This document shows, piece by piece, positions 24,878 to 35,012 of a DNA stretch of 64,000 nt. Each line of letters starts with the position of its first letter. The first letter of the stretch is position 1. The notes beneath the pieces are model-generated. The model worked only from the letters and a program-made list of their open reading frames with translations. It made no database searches and was not told where the DNA came from. The position numbers and the translations under genes are program-made. Source of the stretch: Pseudomonas fluorescens (lineage in GTDB: Bacteria > Pseudomonadota > Gammaproteobacteria > Pseudomonadales > Pseudomonadaceae); contig NZ_CP015637.1 in NCBI RefSeq assembly GCF_001708445.1, forward strand, positions 2,729,001-2,793,000. Direction: 5' to 3'.

Positions 24878-26185
24878 ATGAGTGACTCACAATTGTTTGA
24901 CCTTCAGCGCCGCCGTGTCCTGCTGGGCATGGCCGCCACCGGCGCCGCGATTGCCGGCAGCACCTTGAGCTGCCCGGCCATGGCGGCCGCCGCGCAAGCC
25001 CAAGTCACCACCGCCCCCAGCAGTGACAAGACCCAGGACCACCACGACTTTATCGGCCAACACCAGAGCGGCATCGTCACGCCGCGCCCGGCCTGCGGCA
25101 TGCTGGTGGCGTTCGACGTACTGGCCAACGACCGCCAGGACCTGGAGCGCTTGTTCCGTACCCTCAACGAGCGCATCCGCTTCCTGATGAGCGGCGGTAC
25201 CGTGCCGCAAGTCGACCCGAAGCTGCCGCCCACCGATTCCGGGATTCTCGGCCCGGTGGTGACGCCGGACAACCTGACCATCACCGTGTCCGTGGGTGAA
25301 TCCCTGTTCGACGAACGCTTCGGCCTTGGCAGCGTCAAGCCTAAGCGCCTGAGCCGCATGGTCGGCTTTCCCAACGATGCCCTGGAGCCGGCGCAGTGCC
25401 ACGGCGACCTGAGCCTGCAATTTTGCTCCAACACCCCGGACACCAATATCCACGCCTTGCGCGACATCGTGAAGAACCTGCCCGACCTGCTGCTGGTGCG
25501 CTGGAAACAAGAAGGCAGCGTCCCGCCCCAGGCCCCTGCCCGCCCTGACGAGCCGGCGCAGAGCGCGCGCAACTTCCTCGGCTTTCGTGACGGTTCGGCC
25601 AACCCGAACTCCAACGACAACCAGGCGATGGACCAGATCGTCTGGGTCCAGCCCGGCAGCGATGAGCCCGCCTGGGCCGCCCATGGCAGCTACCAGGCCG
25701 TGCGGATTATCCGCAACTTTGTTGAACGTTGGGACCGTACCCCCCTGCAAGAGCAGGAAAGCATCATCGGCCGTGTCAAGACCACGGGCGCGCCCATGGG
25801 TGGCCAGCAGGAAACCCAGGTTCCCGACTACAGCAAGGACCCGGAAGGCAAGTTGACCAAGCTCGATGCCCACATCCGCCTGGCCAACCCGCGCACCCCG
25901 CAGACCCAGGCCAACCTGATCCTGCGCCGGCCGTTCAACTACTCCAACGGCGTCAATAAAAACGGTCAGCTGGACATGGGGCTGTTGTTCATCTGCTACC
26001 AGGCTGACCTGGAGAAAGGCTTCATCAGCGTGCAAACCCGGCTCAACGGCGAGCCTCTGGAGGAATACCTCAAGCCGGTCGGCGGTGGGTATTTCTTCAC
26101 CTTGCCGGGGGTCACGGGCCCTAAGGATTTCATCGGGCGCACGCTCCTCGCGGCAACGCACCCGCACACCCCTGCCAACACCTAA
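24878..26185 (+). CDS. efeB: EfeB, Tat-exported Dyp-type haem peroxidase
   Basis: This 435-residue protein has a twin-arginine signal (LQRRRVLLGMAATGAAIAG) and a Dyp-type peroxidase domain with the FRDGSANPN motif (GxxDG-type catalytic Asp). EfeB oxidises ferrous iron or frees iron from haem in the periplasm. The ATG at 24878 is used here; a GTG at 24860 that overlaps the upstream stop (GTGA) is an alternative giving six more residues. Confidence 0.9.
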   Translation: MSDSQLFDLQRRRVLLGMAATGAAIAGSTLSCPAMAAAAQAQVTTAPSSDKTQDHHDFIGQHQSGIVTPRPACGMLVAFDVLANDRQDLERLFRTLNERIRFLMSGGTVPQVDPKLPPTDSGILGPVVTPDNLTITVSVGESLFDERFGLGSVKPKRLSRMVGFPNDALEPAQCHGDLSLQFCSNTPDTNIHALRDIVKNLPDLLLVRWKQEGSVPPQAPARPDEPAQSARNFLGFRDGSANPNSNDNQAMDQIVWVQPGSDEPAWAAHGSYQAVRIIRNFVERWDRTPLQEQESIIGRVKTTGAPMGGQQETQVPDYSKDPEGKLTKLDAHIRLANPRTPQTQANLILRRPFNYSNGVNKNGQLDMGLLFICYQADLEKGFISVQTRLNGEPLEEYLKPVGGGYFFTLPGVTGPKDFIGRTLLAATHPHTPANT

Positions 26186-26212
26186 AACACACACCAGAGC
26201 GGAAATCGTCCC

Positions 26213-27031
26213 ATGAAGAAGTCGTCTATCGCATTGTCGTTGTTAATCACCCTTTCGCCGCTGGCAGCGTTCGCCGCTACCGCGCCGCTGGACCTGGTAG
26301 GCCCGGTGTCGGACTACAAGATCTACGTCACTGAGGAAATCGGTGAGCTGGTGACCCAGACCCAGGCGTTCACCGATGCGATCAACAAAGGTGACCTGGC
26401 CACGGCCAAGAAGCTCTACGCACCGACCCGCGTGCACTACGAGTCGATCGAGCCGATCGCCGAACTGTTCAGCGACCTGGATGCGTCGATCGATTCGCGC
26501 GTGGATGACCATGAAAAAGGCGTGACCGCCGAAGACTTCACCGGCTTCCACCGTATCGAATACGCGCTGTTCTCGCAGAACTCGACCAAAGGCCTGGAAG
26601 CGCTGACCACCAAGCTCAACGCCGATGTCAACGACCTCAAGACCCGTGTCGACGGCCTGACCTTCCCGCCTGAGAAAGTCGTCGGCGGTGCCGCGGCGCT
26701 GCTCGAAGAAGTCGCGGCCACCAAGATCTCCGGTGAAGAAGACCGCTACAGCCACACCGACCTGTATGACTTCAAAGGCAACATCGACGGCGCGAAGAAA
26801 ATCGTCGACCTGTTCCGTGGCCAGATCGAGAAGCAGGACAAAGCCTTCCTGGCCAAGGTCGACAAAAACTTCGCCACCGTAGACAAGATCCTCGCCAAGT
26901 ACAAAACCAAGGATGGCGGTTTCGAGACCTATGACAAGGTCAAGGAAAACGACCGCAAGGCCCTGGTGGGTCCGGTCAACACCCTGGCGGAAGACCTGTC
27001 CACCTTACGCGGCAAACTGGGTTTGAACTGA
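26213..27031 (+). CDS. efeO: Second EfeO, M75 (imelysin) domain only
   Basis: This 272-residue periplasmic protein has signal peptide MKKSSIALSLLITLSPLAAF and a single M75 domain carrying FHRIEY and GEEDRYSHTDLYDF. It lacks the cupredoxin domain of the protein at 23661, with which it shares the M75 core. It closes the efe operon. A cupredoxin-free EfeO may hold iron without copper or oxidase function; that is inference. Confidence 0.88.
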   Translation: MKKSSIALSLLITLSPLAAFAATAPLDLVGPVSDYKIYVTEEIGELVTQTQAFTDAINKGDLATAKKLYAPTRVHYESIEPIAELFSDLDASIDSRVDDHEKGVTAEDFTGFHRIEYALFSQNSTKGLEALTTKLNADVNDLKTRVDGLTFPPEKVVGGAAALLEEVAATKISGEEDRYSHTDLYDFKGNIDGAKKIVDLFRGQIEKQDKAFLAKVDKNFATVDKILAKYKTKDGGFETYDKVKENDRKALVGPVNTLAEDLSTLRGKLGLN

Positions 27032-27055
27032 CACAACGCGCCAATGGCCGCTCAC

Positions 27056-27078
27056 CCTCCCGCGCCCGGCGCGGGAGG
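27056..27078. other. Strong GC hairpin between convergent genes
   Basis: CCTCCCGCGCC and GGCGCGGGAGG are perfect complements almost back to back. There is no T run, so a Rho-independent terminator is uncertain; it lies between the ends of the second efeO and the toxin-like gene. Confidence 0.5.
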
Positions 27079-27086
27079 TCGTCGGC

Positions 27087-30000
27087 TCAGCGTGCCTGCT
27101 GGAACCCGCTCAATGGCGTGCCGAACGGCCGGCCGCTGCGCGGATCAATCGCATACCAACGTCCGTTGTTGCCCGTGGCGTGCACGTCAATGCCCTGGCT
27201 CGTTCCCGCAACGCCCGCCGCTGGAGGCCGCGAGGGTGCTGCTTGACCGGCCGCCGCCATCAGATAGCACCTCATCTTCTCCTCGGCCGTTATCAAATGC
27301 GGCACAGACTTACCCAGCCGGGTCGCGCCGCCTGCAACCAACGCAGGTAACTTGACCAGCCCCTTCGTGGCCGCGCTGACCATTTGCGGGTAGCCATCGA
27401 ACGGGTTGAGTGCGGCGCTGGTGAACAACACCCCTTCCCTGACGAAATCGAAGGCCTTGTCGCTGAAGGACGCTACCGGTTTTACCCAGGCCGTTTTCGG
27501 TACAAGGGGACTGAGCGTCGGCGCCAGCCGCCGGATAACCCCGGCCACGGGGGCCTGCGCCAGTGCCCTTCCCGCACGTATCAACGAGCGTGCCCGGCCA
27601 GCGGCCGACAGTGCCACCCCGCCCACATCCAATGCCAGGCTGAACAAGCCGCTGCCAATATTGCCTGCCGCAAACTCTTGATAAGCCCCCACGAAAGGCA
27701 CCAACCCGAGCAGGATCCCATGATCGCGCGCAACGGCCTCGCGGTGTTGTTCAAGGGGCAACACCCCCTTCGCCCTGGCGAGCATAGTCTCTTGCGATTC
27801 ATAAAAATTGCCTTGGGTGATTCGCGTCACGATGTCGGCTGTCTTCGACGATGAGTAGCTGTCAGGGACGAAATCATCGGGTGCGAAACCCTCCGGGCGG
27901 GGAACGCCGGGCAGCGTTGCGCCAAGCTTTTCAACAATGACCTTGGAAGGCTCCCGCGTTGACCGAGGATCCGATCCCTTGGCGTAGGCGTCGACGTCGA
28001 TGGCCAGGGCAGTGCCGCGGACAATCGGCACGGAGGTAACGCCCCACGGCGCGGGGACGCGCTTTCTCTCCACCACGCCCCCCAACACCAACTGCGACGG
28101 CAGGTCTGTGCGCTTGACGATTGGCCCTTTGGCGAACACCTCGTAATAACTCACGGTGGTGCCGTGCTCCGCACGTATCAGGGTGCCTTGCCGGTACTTG
28201 GCCGCGTCACGATGCGCATCAGTCTCCTTGGCCTGAATCTCCCCGGTTTCGCCGCGCAGGGTAAAGAGCTCGACATTGCCCAGTTCCAGCAGCTTGCGAT
28301 CCGCCAATGGCAACTCGGCGATTCTGAGTTTGAGCTGGGTCGCATAAGCGCTCTTGAGGGCGCTGCGATGCTCATCGACAGCCTTTTTCAGCAGGCCGTC
28401 CAACGCCGGTAGACGGCGAATGCGGGCATCCAGTTCGTTGCGTTTCTCGACGGGCGCTATCACCTCACTGCGTGGCTGGTAGGGCGAACTCGCCGCGCGC
28501 GCTGGTGCTTGTGGCAGGTCACTGGTGAGCACCCACTTGCCGGGGGTCAGATCACCGGTCATATAGGTCTCCACCAGCGAACGCGTACGGGGTTCGGAGA
28601 CCCGCATGTTACGACGCGCCCCGGCATCGGCGAGCTGTACCGTCATGCCTTCCAGGCGGCTCGCGGCGACGCCTGGGAAAACCTTGAGCAACTCGGCAAT
28701 GGCGACCGACCTGCGCGTCGGCAACCCGGACGCGCACTGCGTGAATGCGCGGCTGACATCTTCGCGCTGGCCCTGAAATGCCGCAGACGCGGCCTGAATC
28801 ATGTGCGCGGAGTACTCGCCGTCGGGTGCGCGAGGAATCACCCCGTTGAGCACGGCCCAATCGGTGATGATACGCAGACCGAGCAAGCGCATCAGGGTCG
28901 CCTGCGCCTCACTGGTGGGCCCCAGGACAGTGATGGCGCTGATCTGCTCTTCGTCCATCGCCCGCGAAGTACCCGGGGCCAAGTTGTCGACCATGCCGCA
29001 TCCCAGGCGCAGTTCCATCCATGCCGGGGTTCCCATGTGGATCGCATCAGGCACATCGCGTACAAGGAACTCCGGCGCAGCCTGTGCCAGGCCGATATGC
29101 GCGGCCAGTATCGCCAGTTTTGAGTCCAGGCCTTTTTGGTGGATCAGATGGTTTTCCAGGTCGCGGCGTATGGCGGTAAACGTGCGCCCCATGTTGGCGG
29201 GCTGGTAGAGGTCATAACCGGCCACCTGCCCCGGTTTTCCCGGTGCCTGCGGATCGGCGTGCAGTTTGATTGCCGCAATGACCATCTGTTGGCACACCGC
29301 CTTTGGCACTGTCGTGCCGATATCGAACGTACCGTACCAATTCACACTGCGGGCCCAGCGCTCGCCCAGATCCAATGCCTCGGGACTGTCGAGCAGGCGG
29401 TGCAGATGCCCGGCCGGATCCGCTTGCAGCGCCTCTAGGCCATGGCCCTTCAGGTAGTCGAAGCCCTCGGCGCTCGCACCGCCCAACTGTGTGTTGGCCA
29501 ATGCCGCCAGCGTGGCTTTGTCTGACGCCGATAACTGGCCCGGAGCCCACGTCCAATCCATGAAACCGGCGTAATTGCCCAAGGGTGGCGCCGGAGGCAA
29601 GGTGGTGCGCAGCCATTGGATGACGTTACGCACTTCTCCCACGGTGTGTGGGGTACCCAGGCCCTTTTGCTCAACGATCTGGCGCAGCGTAGGGGAACCG
29701 TCTGCTGGCTGCGCCCCGTCCCAGGGCGTGGTGTCCGGCAAATCCGTGATGAGTCGCTCAAGCTGGTCCGCCAAGCGGGGACGTTCTTCAAGTTCGCCAA
29801 GGGTCAGCTGCACCTGGGCCAGATCGGCGGCCATTGATCGGGCCCGCGCAGGCGGCATCGACAGGCCCTGGGTGCGCAATTGCCGCTCCAATTGATTGGC
29901 CTGCTCGATGCCCATCGGAAGCTCAATGCCAAACGCCTGTAGAACCAGGTGCCGAGGCACCCACTGCTCACCGTCTGCCAGGTGGGTGAGACCTCGGTCC

Positions 30001-30479
30001 CGTGGGTCCAGAACCTCGCGAAGAGCACGCAACGGCGCTGAAACTTGCCACCATCCCGACGCATCGCTGGTGGAGAACCTCACAGGCGTGCGCACGCCAT
30101 CGCGGACGACGTAGCCTTGGATGAAATCTTTATGCAGTCTCAGGGTCCCCGTCTCCAGGCCCTTGCTGGTCAGCCAGGCCTACAGGGGCGGCTGGCTCCA
30201 AAGCTGGCGGTAGAGCGCCAGCGCTGGCGCCAGGCTGCTGTTGGCGGGCACCTCGACCATGGCGTAACCGCTCTCCATTGCCGCACCCAACCGTTGCCCC
30301 AGCCTCACATCGGCAGCGGGGGGTTGATCACCCTGCCCCTCTGCGGCACGGCGCCCCCGCGATGCCGGCCGTGAGTGCTCAACCGGCACGCGTGGGTGCT
30401 CGGGGGTAAGCACAGTGAGCCCGACGGGGATCGGGTTATCCGGGATAAATCGCTGGCGGTTTTGCAAGGAAATGGACAT
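27087..30479 (-). pseudogene. Large toxin/effector-like gene interrupted by an in-frame amber codon
   Basis: A reading frame runs from ATG 30479 (MSISLQNRQRF) for 99 codons to TAG at 30180-30182. It then continues in the same frame without another stop for about 1030 codons to 27087. The sequence just after the TAG (AWLTSKGLETGTLRLHKDF) reads as protein and there is no good new start before the GTG at 30095, so the two parts were one gene of about 1130 codons. One C-to-T change of CAG would explain the stop. The protein is mostly helical, with hydrophobic segments near the C-terminal quarter (HGILLGLVPFVGAYQEF and SGLFSLALDVGGVALSAAGR) like those of large Pseudomonas toxins. No catalytic domain is recognised. 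Confidence 0.65.
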
Positions 30480-30575
30480 GGGCACGTTCTCTTGAGGTTA
30501 TTCCGTCAGAGAAGTGGTCCCAGGCCCGTCATCGGTTCACGGTTAATCATGAGAAATGTCGTGGCGAGGCCACAT

Positions 30576-31919
30576 TCAGAGAATCCGATACAACAACCGC
30601 TCAATCCGCACCCGGCTGACGCGACGCAAGAATTTGCCGACCGCTTGCGGGTAGTCCACCAGGCTCTGCAAATCCTGATAGCGTTCGATGCGTGTGGTGT
30701 GCTGGAAGATCTGCGCCAGTTCGGCCCCCCTCGGCTCCAGCCACTCATGCTTGGGATCATCGATCAGCAAGGCGTTTTCGAGGTCGAGGCGGAATGCCCG
30801 CGGGTTGAGGTTGTTACCGGTCAGCAACGTGTAGCGCTGGTCGATCCACATGCCCTTGAGGTGGTAAGTGTTATCGCCGTCGCGCCACAGGTGCAGGTTC
30901 AGTTGGCCGCTGTCGATCATCGGCTGATGACGCTTGGCAAAGCGGCGCAGGCTGATTTCGTATAGATACGGCAGCGCTGCGATGACCTTGAACGGTTCGC
31001 TGGGCGGGATGTAGAAATCGTTGGCGGTCTTGTCGCCGACGATGATGTCGATGTTCACCCCGCGCGCCAGGGCGCGGTTGATCTCGCGGGTCACCGGCAG
31101 CGGCAGGTTGAAATACGGCGTGCAGATGGTCAGTTGGTGCTGGGCGCTGGCGATCAGCTCCAGGATGACCCGGCTCAGTGGGTTGTTCTTGCCCACACCA
31201 AGCAACGGGCTGACCGAGAGGTTGCCATTGGGCAACTGGCCCGCCGTGGTGTCGTAGGCCGCATGCTTGAGGCGGCTGCGCAGGTCACCAATGTCATTGC
31301 GCAGGCTGCGCGTGGTCGGCGGGTTGGGCAAGTCGAGTCGATGCACCGCCTTGGAGGCCACCAACCCGTGCTCCACCAGATGCTGCATCGAATCGGCCAG
31401 CGCTTGGCTGTGGATCAGGTGGTAACGGTCGAAGCGGTATTTGTCGAACTTGTGCAGGTACACGTTGTTCAGGCTGGCACCGCTGTAGAGCACAGTGTCG
31501 TCAATCACAAACCCCTTGAGGTGCAACACGCCGAACAGTTCGCGGGTTTGCACCGGCACGCCATACACCGGCACTTCACTGGCATGGCTCTGGGTCATGG
31601 CCTGGTACCAGGCGCTGTTGCCCGGCTGCTTGCCGGCGCCGATCAACCCGCGCTGGGCGCGCAGCCAGTCGACCACCACGACGATGTCCAGTTCCGGTCG
31701 CGCGGCCTTGGCCGCGTGCAAGGCGTCGTAGATCTCCTGCCCCGCTTCGTCCTGCTGCAAGTACAGCGCGACGATGTAGATGCGTCGCGTGGCCTTGTGG
31801 ATTTGTTCCAGCAGGCAGCGACGAAACGCATCGGCGCCGGACAACACATCGATGGCATCGGTAGTCAGAGGAAAACCGCGCAGTTTGGGCAACAGGGAGC
31901 GTTTGAAGAACGACGGCAT
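30576..31919 (-). CDS. pssA: CDP-diacylglycerol-serine O-phosphatidyltransferase
   Basis: This 447-residue phosphatidylserine synthase of the phospholipase D superfamily has two HKD motifs (HLKGFVIDD and HLKGMWIDQ). It agrees with E. coli PssA along its length, for example in VDWLRAQRG, LTICTPYFNLP and VGDKTANDFYIP. It makes phosphatidylserine, the precursor of phosphatidylethanolamine, at the membrane. The ATG at 31919 gives the size of E. coli PssA (451). It is divergent from the TetR gene. Confidence 0.93.
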   Translation of the reverse strand: MPSFFKRSLLPKLRGFPLTTDAIDVLSGADAFRRCLLEQIHKATRRIYIVALYLQQDEAGQEIYDALHAAKAARPELDIVVVVDWLRAQRGLIGAGKQPGNSAWYQAMTQSHASEVPVYGVPVQTRELFGVLHLKGFVIDDTVLYSGASLNNVYLHKFDKYRFDRYHLIHSQALADSMQHLVEHGLVASKAVHRLDLPNPPTTRSLRNDIGDLRSRLKHAAYDTTAGQLPNGNLSVSPLLGVGKNNPLSRVILELIASAQHQLTICTPYFNLPLPVTREINRALARGVNIDIIVGDKTANDFYIPPSEPFKVIAALPYLYEISLRRFAKRHQPMIDSGQLNLHLWRDGDNTYHLKGMWIDQRYTLLTGNNLNPRAFRLDLENALLIDDPKHEWLEPRGAELAQIFQHTTRIERYQDLQSLVDYPQAVGKFLRRVSRVRIERLLYRIL

Positions 31920-32008
31920 AAGGCTCGCAATGGGTCGAATCCGAAGAGGCCCCGAGCTTACACCATGGGGTTGCTCAGGTCTCGCTGCCCGGCATGGAAA
32001 AAGCCTAT

Positions 32009-32036
32009 TGACCAAGAAGAACGATCGTTCTACTTT
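32009..32036 (+). promoter_or_regulatory. Promoter with TetR operator palindrome
   Basis: TTGACC (32009) and TACTTT (32031) form -35 and -10 boxes 16 bases apart. A perfect 14-base palindrome AGAACGATCGTTCT (32018-32031) fills the spacer, a classic autoregulated TetR layout. Confidence 0.65.
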
Positions 32037-32043
32037 ATGCAGC

Positions 32044-32607
32044 ATGAACGACATGACCCACAATGAAACTCGCGACATCATCCTCGACGTCACCGAAAAG
32101 TTGATCTATCGCCATGGCATCGCCGCCACCGGCATGGACTTCCTGGTGAAAACCGCCGGGGTCTCGCGCAAAAGCATTTACCGTTACTTCGCCAACAAGG
32201 ACGAGTTGGTGGTCGCCGCCCTGCAACGCCGTGATGAGCGTTGGATGCAGTGGCTGCGCGACGAAGTGGAGCGCGTCGACGATAGCGGCGAACGCTTGCT
32301 TGCGCTGTTCAGCGCACTCAAGGCCTGGTTCGGCTCGGCGGACTTTCGCGGTTGCGCCTTCATCAACACCAGCGGTGAAACCGGCAACCCTCAAGACCCC
32401 GTGCGCCTGCTGGCCAAGGCGCACAAACAGAAACTGTTCGAATACACACGCCAACTGTGTCAAGCACATGGCACCCCCGACCCCGAACGGCAGGCCGCGC
32501 AACTGCTGATCCTGATCGATGGCGCCATTACCGTTGCCCTGGTGATGGGCGATTCAACCGCTGCTGATAATGCGCAATGCATGGCGCGAACGTTATTGGG
32601 GCTTTGA
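32044..32607 (+). CDS. TetR/AcrR-family regulator
   Basis: This 187-residue regulator has an N-terminal helix-turn-helix (MDFLVKTAGVSRKSIYRYFANKDEL) and a C-terminal ligand domain. The start at 32044 (or ATG 32053) lies only about eight bases after the putative -10 box and lacks a clear ribosome site. The palindrome upstream suggests autorepression. It is followed 42 bases later by the DUF1348 gene, its likely target. Confidence 0.88.
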   Translation: MNDMTHNETRDIILDVTEKLIYRHGIAATGMDFLVKTAGVSRKSIYRYFANKDELVVAALQRRDERWMQWLRDEVERVDDSGERLLALFSALKAWFGSADFRGCAFINTSGETGNPQDPVRLLAKAHKQKLFEYTRQLCQAHGTPDPERQAAQLLILIDGAITVALVMGDSTAADNAQCMARTLLGL

Positions 32608-32649
32608 ACGCATCACCCGCGCAACTTTCTTTAGCCCAGGAGCCATGAC

Positions 32650-33129
32650 ATGTCATCCACCTCGCAAATCCGTCCACCGCTGCCGCCCTTCACCCGTGAA
32701 TCGGCGATCGAAAAAGTCCGCCTGGCCGAAGACGGCTGGAACTCCCGCGACCCGCAACGGGTGTCCCTGGCCTACACCTTGGATACCAAGTGGCGTAACC
32801 GCGCCGAATTCGCCTACAACCGCGAAGAAGCCAAGGGCTTCCTGACCCGTAAATGGGCCAAGGAGCTGGACTATCGGCTGATCAAGGAGCTGTGGGCGTT
32901 CACCGATAACCGTATTGCCGTGCGCTATGCCTATGAGTGGCACGACGACTCCGGTAACTGGTTTCGTTCCTACGGCAACGAGAACTGGGAGTTTGACGAG
33001 AATGGCCTGATGGCCAACCGCTTTGCCTGCATCAACGATTTGCCGATCAATGAAAGTGAACGCAAGTTCCACTGGCCCCTGGGCCGGCGCCCGGATGATC
33101 ACCCGGGGCTGTCCGAACTCGGCCTTTAG
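32650..33129 (+). CDS. DUF1348 (SnoaL/NTF2-fold) protein
   Basis: This 159-residue protein of the DUF1348 family has [20 protein letters not shown] and [20 protein letters not shown] stretches typical of the family. It is probably co-transcribed with the TetR gene. The function of the family is not established; members are often next to TetR regulators. Confidence 0.85.
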   Translation: MSSTSQIRPPLPPFTRESAIEKVRLAEDGWNSRDPQRVSLAYTLDTKWRNRAEFAYNREEAKGFLTRKWAKELDYRLIKELWAFTDNRIAVRYAYEWHDDSGNWFRSYGNENWEFDENGLMANRFACINDLPINESERKFHWPLGRRPDDHPGLSELGL

Positions 33130-33224
33130 GGCTTGCACGCTTCCAGAAGGCGGGAGCCCCCCGGCACCTATAAGATAATTTATTGATTATCCAAGATTAA
33201 ATGCCGGCTTAAACGACTGCACTT

Positions 33225-33254
33225 TGTGGTGAGGGCGCTTGCTCCCTCACCACA
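33225..33254. repeat. REP-like hairpin
   Basis: Perfect 11-base arms TGTGGTGAGGG and CCCTCACCACA surround an 8-base loop with GCTTGC at its centre. This is a single REP-type palindrome between convergent genes. Confidence 0.7.
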
Positions 33255-33331
33255 GGGGTTCCAGTTTGCTGTGCGGCAGCGCTAAGTTGCAGAGTCAGCG
33301 GGCTATCCCACCGTTTGGAAACCCGTAAGTG

Positions 33332-34489
33332 TCAGTCCTGATTCAGACCGACGCGATACAACACCCCATCGTCTTCATCCGTCAGCATGTACAGAAACCC
33401 ATCCGGCCCCTGGCGCACGTCACGAATCCGCGCTTTCAAGCCCCCCAGCAAGCGTTCCTCATGGATCACCTTGTCGCCATCGAACTGCAGGCGAATCAAC
33501 TCCTGACTGGACAGCGCCCCAATGAACAGGTTGTGCTGCCAGGCCTTGAAGCGGTCGGCGTCGTAGAACGCCATGCCGCTGATAGCTGGAGACTTCTCCC
33601 ACACATGGTGCGGCGCGACTGTGCCTTCCACCGTCTTGCCCTGGGCTTCGGGAATCGGCGTCAGGGAGTAGTTGATGCCATGGGTCGCCAGCGGCCAGCC
33701 ATAGTTCTTGCCACGCTCGATGATGTTGACTTCATCGCCGCCACGCGGCCCATGCTCGTTTTCCCAGATCGTGCCGCTCCAGGGGTTCAGTGCCAGGCCC
33801 TGGGGGTTGCGCTGGCCATAGGACCAGATTTCCGGACGTACGCCTGGCTGCCCCACGAATGGGTTGTCATCGGGGATGCGGCCATCGGGGTAAATCCGCA
33901 CCACCTTGCCTTGCAACTTGTCCAGGTCCTGGGCCGTGGACCGGTCGTTGTTTTCGCCCAACGTCACGAACAGGTAGCCATCACGGTCGAAGGCCAGGCG
34001 TGAGCCAAAGTGATTACCGGTGGACAGCTTGGGTTCCTGGCGCAGGATCACCTTGAAGTCCTTCAAGCCACTCAAGTCGTCCGACAAACGCCCGCGCCCT
34101 ACCACCGTACCGGCCGTACCGCCCTGGCCACCGCCCTCAGCGTACGACAGGTACACCATGCGGTCCTGCTTGAAGTCGGGTGAGAGCACCACGTCAAGCA
34201 AGCCGCCCTGCCCCTTGGCCCAGACCTCAGGCACACCGCTCAGCGGCGCCGACAGCTTGCCGTCCGGGCTGACAAAGCGCAGGTGCCCAGGCCGCTCGGT
34301 CACCAGGAAGCCCTGCCTGTCGGGCAAAAAAGCCACCGCCCATGGGTGGTCCAGGCCCTTGGCGATCGGGGTGACGGTGATGCTGCCCTGCTCACTTGGG
34401 AATTGCTGCACATCGGCTGCGTAAACCGCCGTCAGCGGCAGCAAGGTCGTGGCACAAAAGGCGGCAAGAAACGTTTTGCGTAGAAACAT
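33332..34489 (-). CDS. PQQ-dependent aldose sugar dehydrogenase (YliI/Asd type)
   Basis: This 385-residue periplasmic protein has signal peptide MFLRKTFLAAFCATTLLPLTA (cleavage near VYA|AD) and a six-bladed beta-propeller of the soluble glucose/sorbosone dehydrogenase family. Family motifs seen are LDHPWAVAFLPD, GNHFGSRLAFDRDGYLFVTLG, SYGQRNPQGLALNP and EHGPRGGDEVN. It oxidises aldose sugars with PQQ as cofactor. The start has AAGGA nine bases upstream. Confidence 0.9.
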   Translation of the reverse strand: MFLRKTFLAAFCATTLLPLTAVYAADVQQFPSEQGSITVTPIAKGLDHPWAVAFLPDRQGFLVTERPGHLRFVSPDGKLSAPLSGVPEVWAKGQGGLLDVVLSPDFKQDRMVYLSYAEGGGQGGTAGTVVGRGRLSDDLSGLKDFKVILRQEPKLSTGNHFGSRLAFDRDGYLFVTLGENNDRSTAQDLDKLQGKVVRIYPDGRIPDDNPFVGQPGVRPEIWSYGQRNPQGLALNPWSGTIWENEHGPRGGDEVNIIERGKNYGWPLATHGINYSLTPIPEAQGKTVEGTVAPHHVWEKSPAISGMAFYDADRFKAWQHNLFIGALSSQELIRLQFDGDKVIHEERLLGGLKARIRDVRQGPDGFLYMLTDEDDGVLYRVGLNQD

Positions 34490-34511
34490 AAGGCGGGGTC
34501 CTTACCGGCGC

Positions 34512-34829
34512 TCAAGGCCGGCGATTGCCGTTGGCATCAACAGTGGGGGCTTTGGTTTCGGTCGCGGGGCGGCTGGGTGCTGCGTCGCGCTGCGGATAAC
34601 GATTGCCGATGCCGCCGTTTTCCAGGGTGGGTGTACGCGGGGTCGGAGCGGTCTGGATGCCGCGTATCAGCGACGGATTGGGCTGGGTGCCCTGCATGCT
34701 GTTGGGGTTGGCCCGGTGGATCGGGCCATTGTCCGAGTTGTTGCTGCCAGGCAGGTTTTGCGCCTGGGCAGCGGTGGCCAGCGCCAAGCCCAATGCCAGC
34801 GCTGCAAGATGACGCACACAGATGTTCAT
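34512..34829 (-). CDS. Small exported proline/asparagine-rich protein
   Basis: This 105-residue protein has signal peptide MNICVRHLAALALGLALATA (cleavage near AQA|QN) and a low-complexity mature part rich in Pro, Asn, Thr and Arg, with no folded-domain signature. GAGAGGC precedes the ATG. It lies upstream of the sugar dehydrogenase on the same strand (22-base gap). No family recognised. Confidence 0.65.
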   Translation of the reverse strand: MNICVRHLAALALGLALATAAQAQNLPGSNNSDNGPIHRANPNSMQGTQPNPSLIRGIQTAPTPRTPTLENGGIGNRYPQRDAAPSRPATETKAPTVDANGNRRP

Positions 34830-35012
34830 GACAAAGCCTCTCTGGGCGAGGAGTACGTGCTTTCGATAACACGCTACGCGCTGGGTTCGAATTTCGACAC
34901 TAAATAGTTTCTCATCAGGTGTAACACGATCTGTCCGCGCATCCGCTGATCGAAACTTTTGCCAACGCCCACGAGTCAGCCGCACATAGCCTCTTCTCAA
35001 GGAACTGCACGC

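Noticed and set aside
27056..27078. Rho-independent terminator after the second efeO
   Set aside because: The hairpin is strong but lacks a T run in either direction, so it is listed only as a hairpin.
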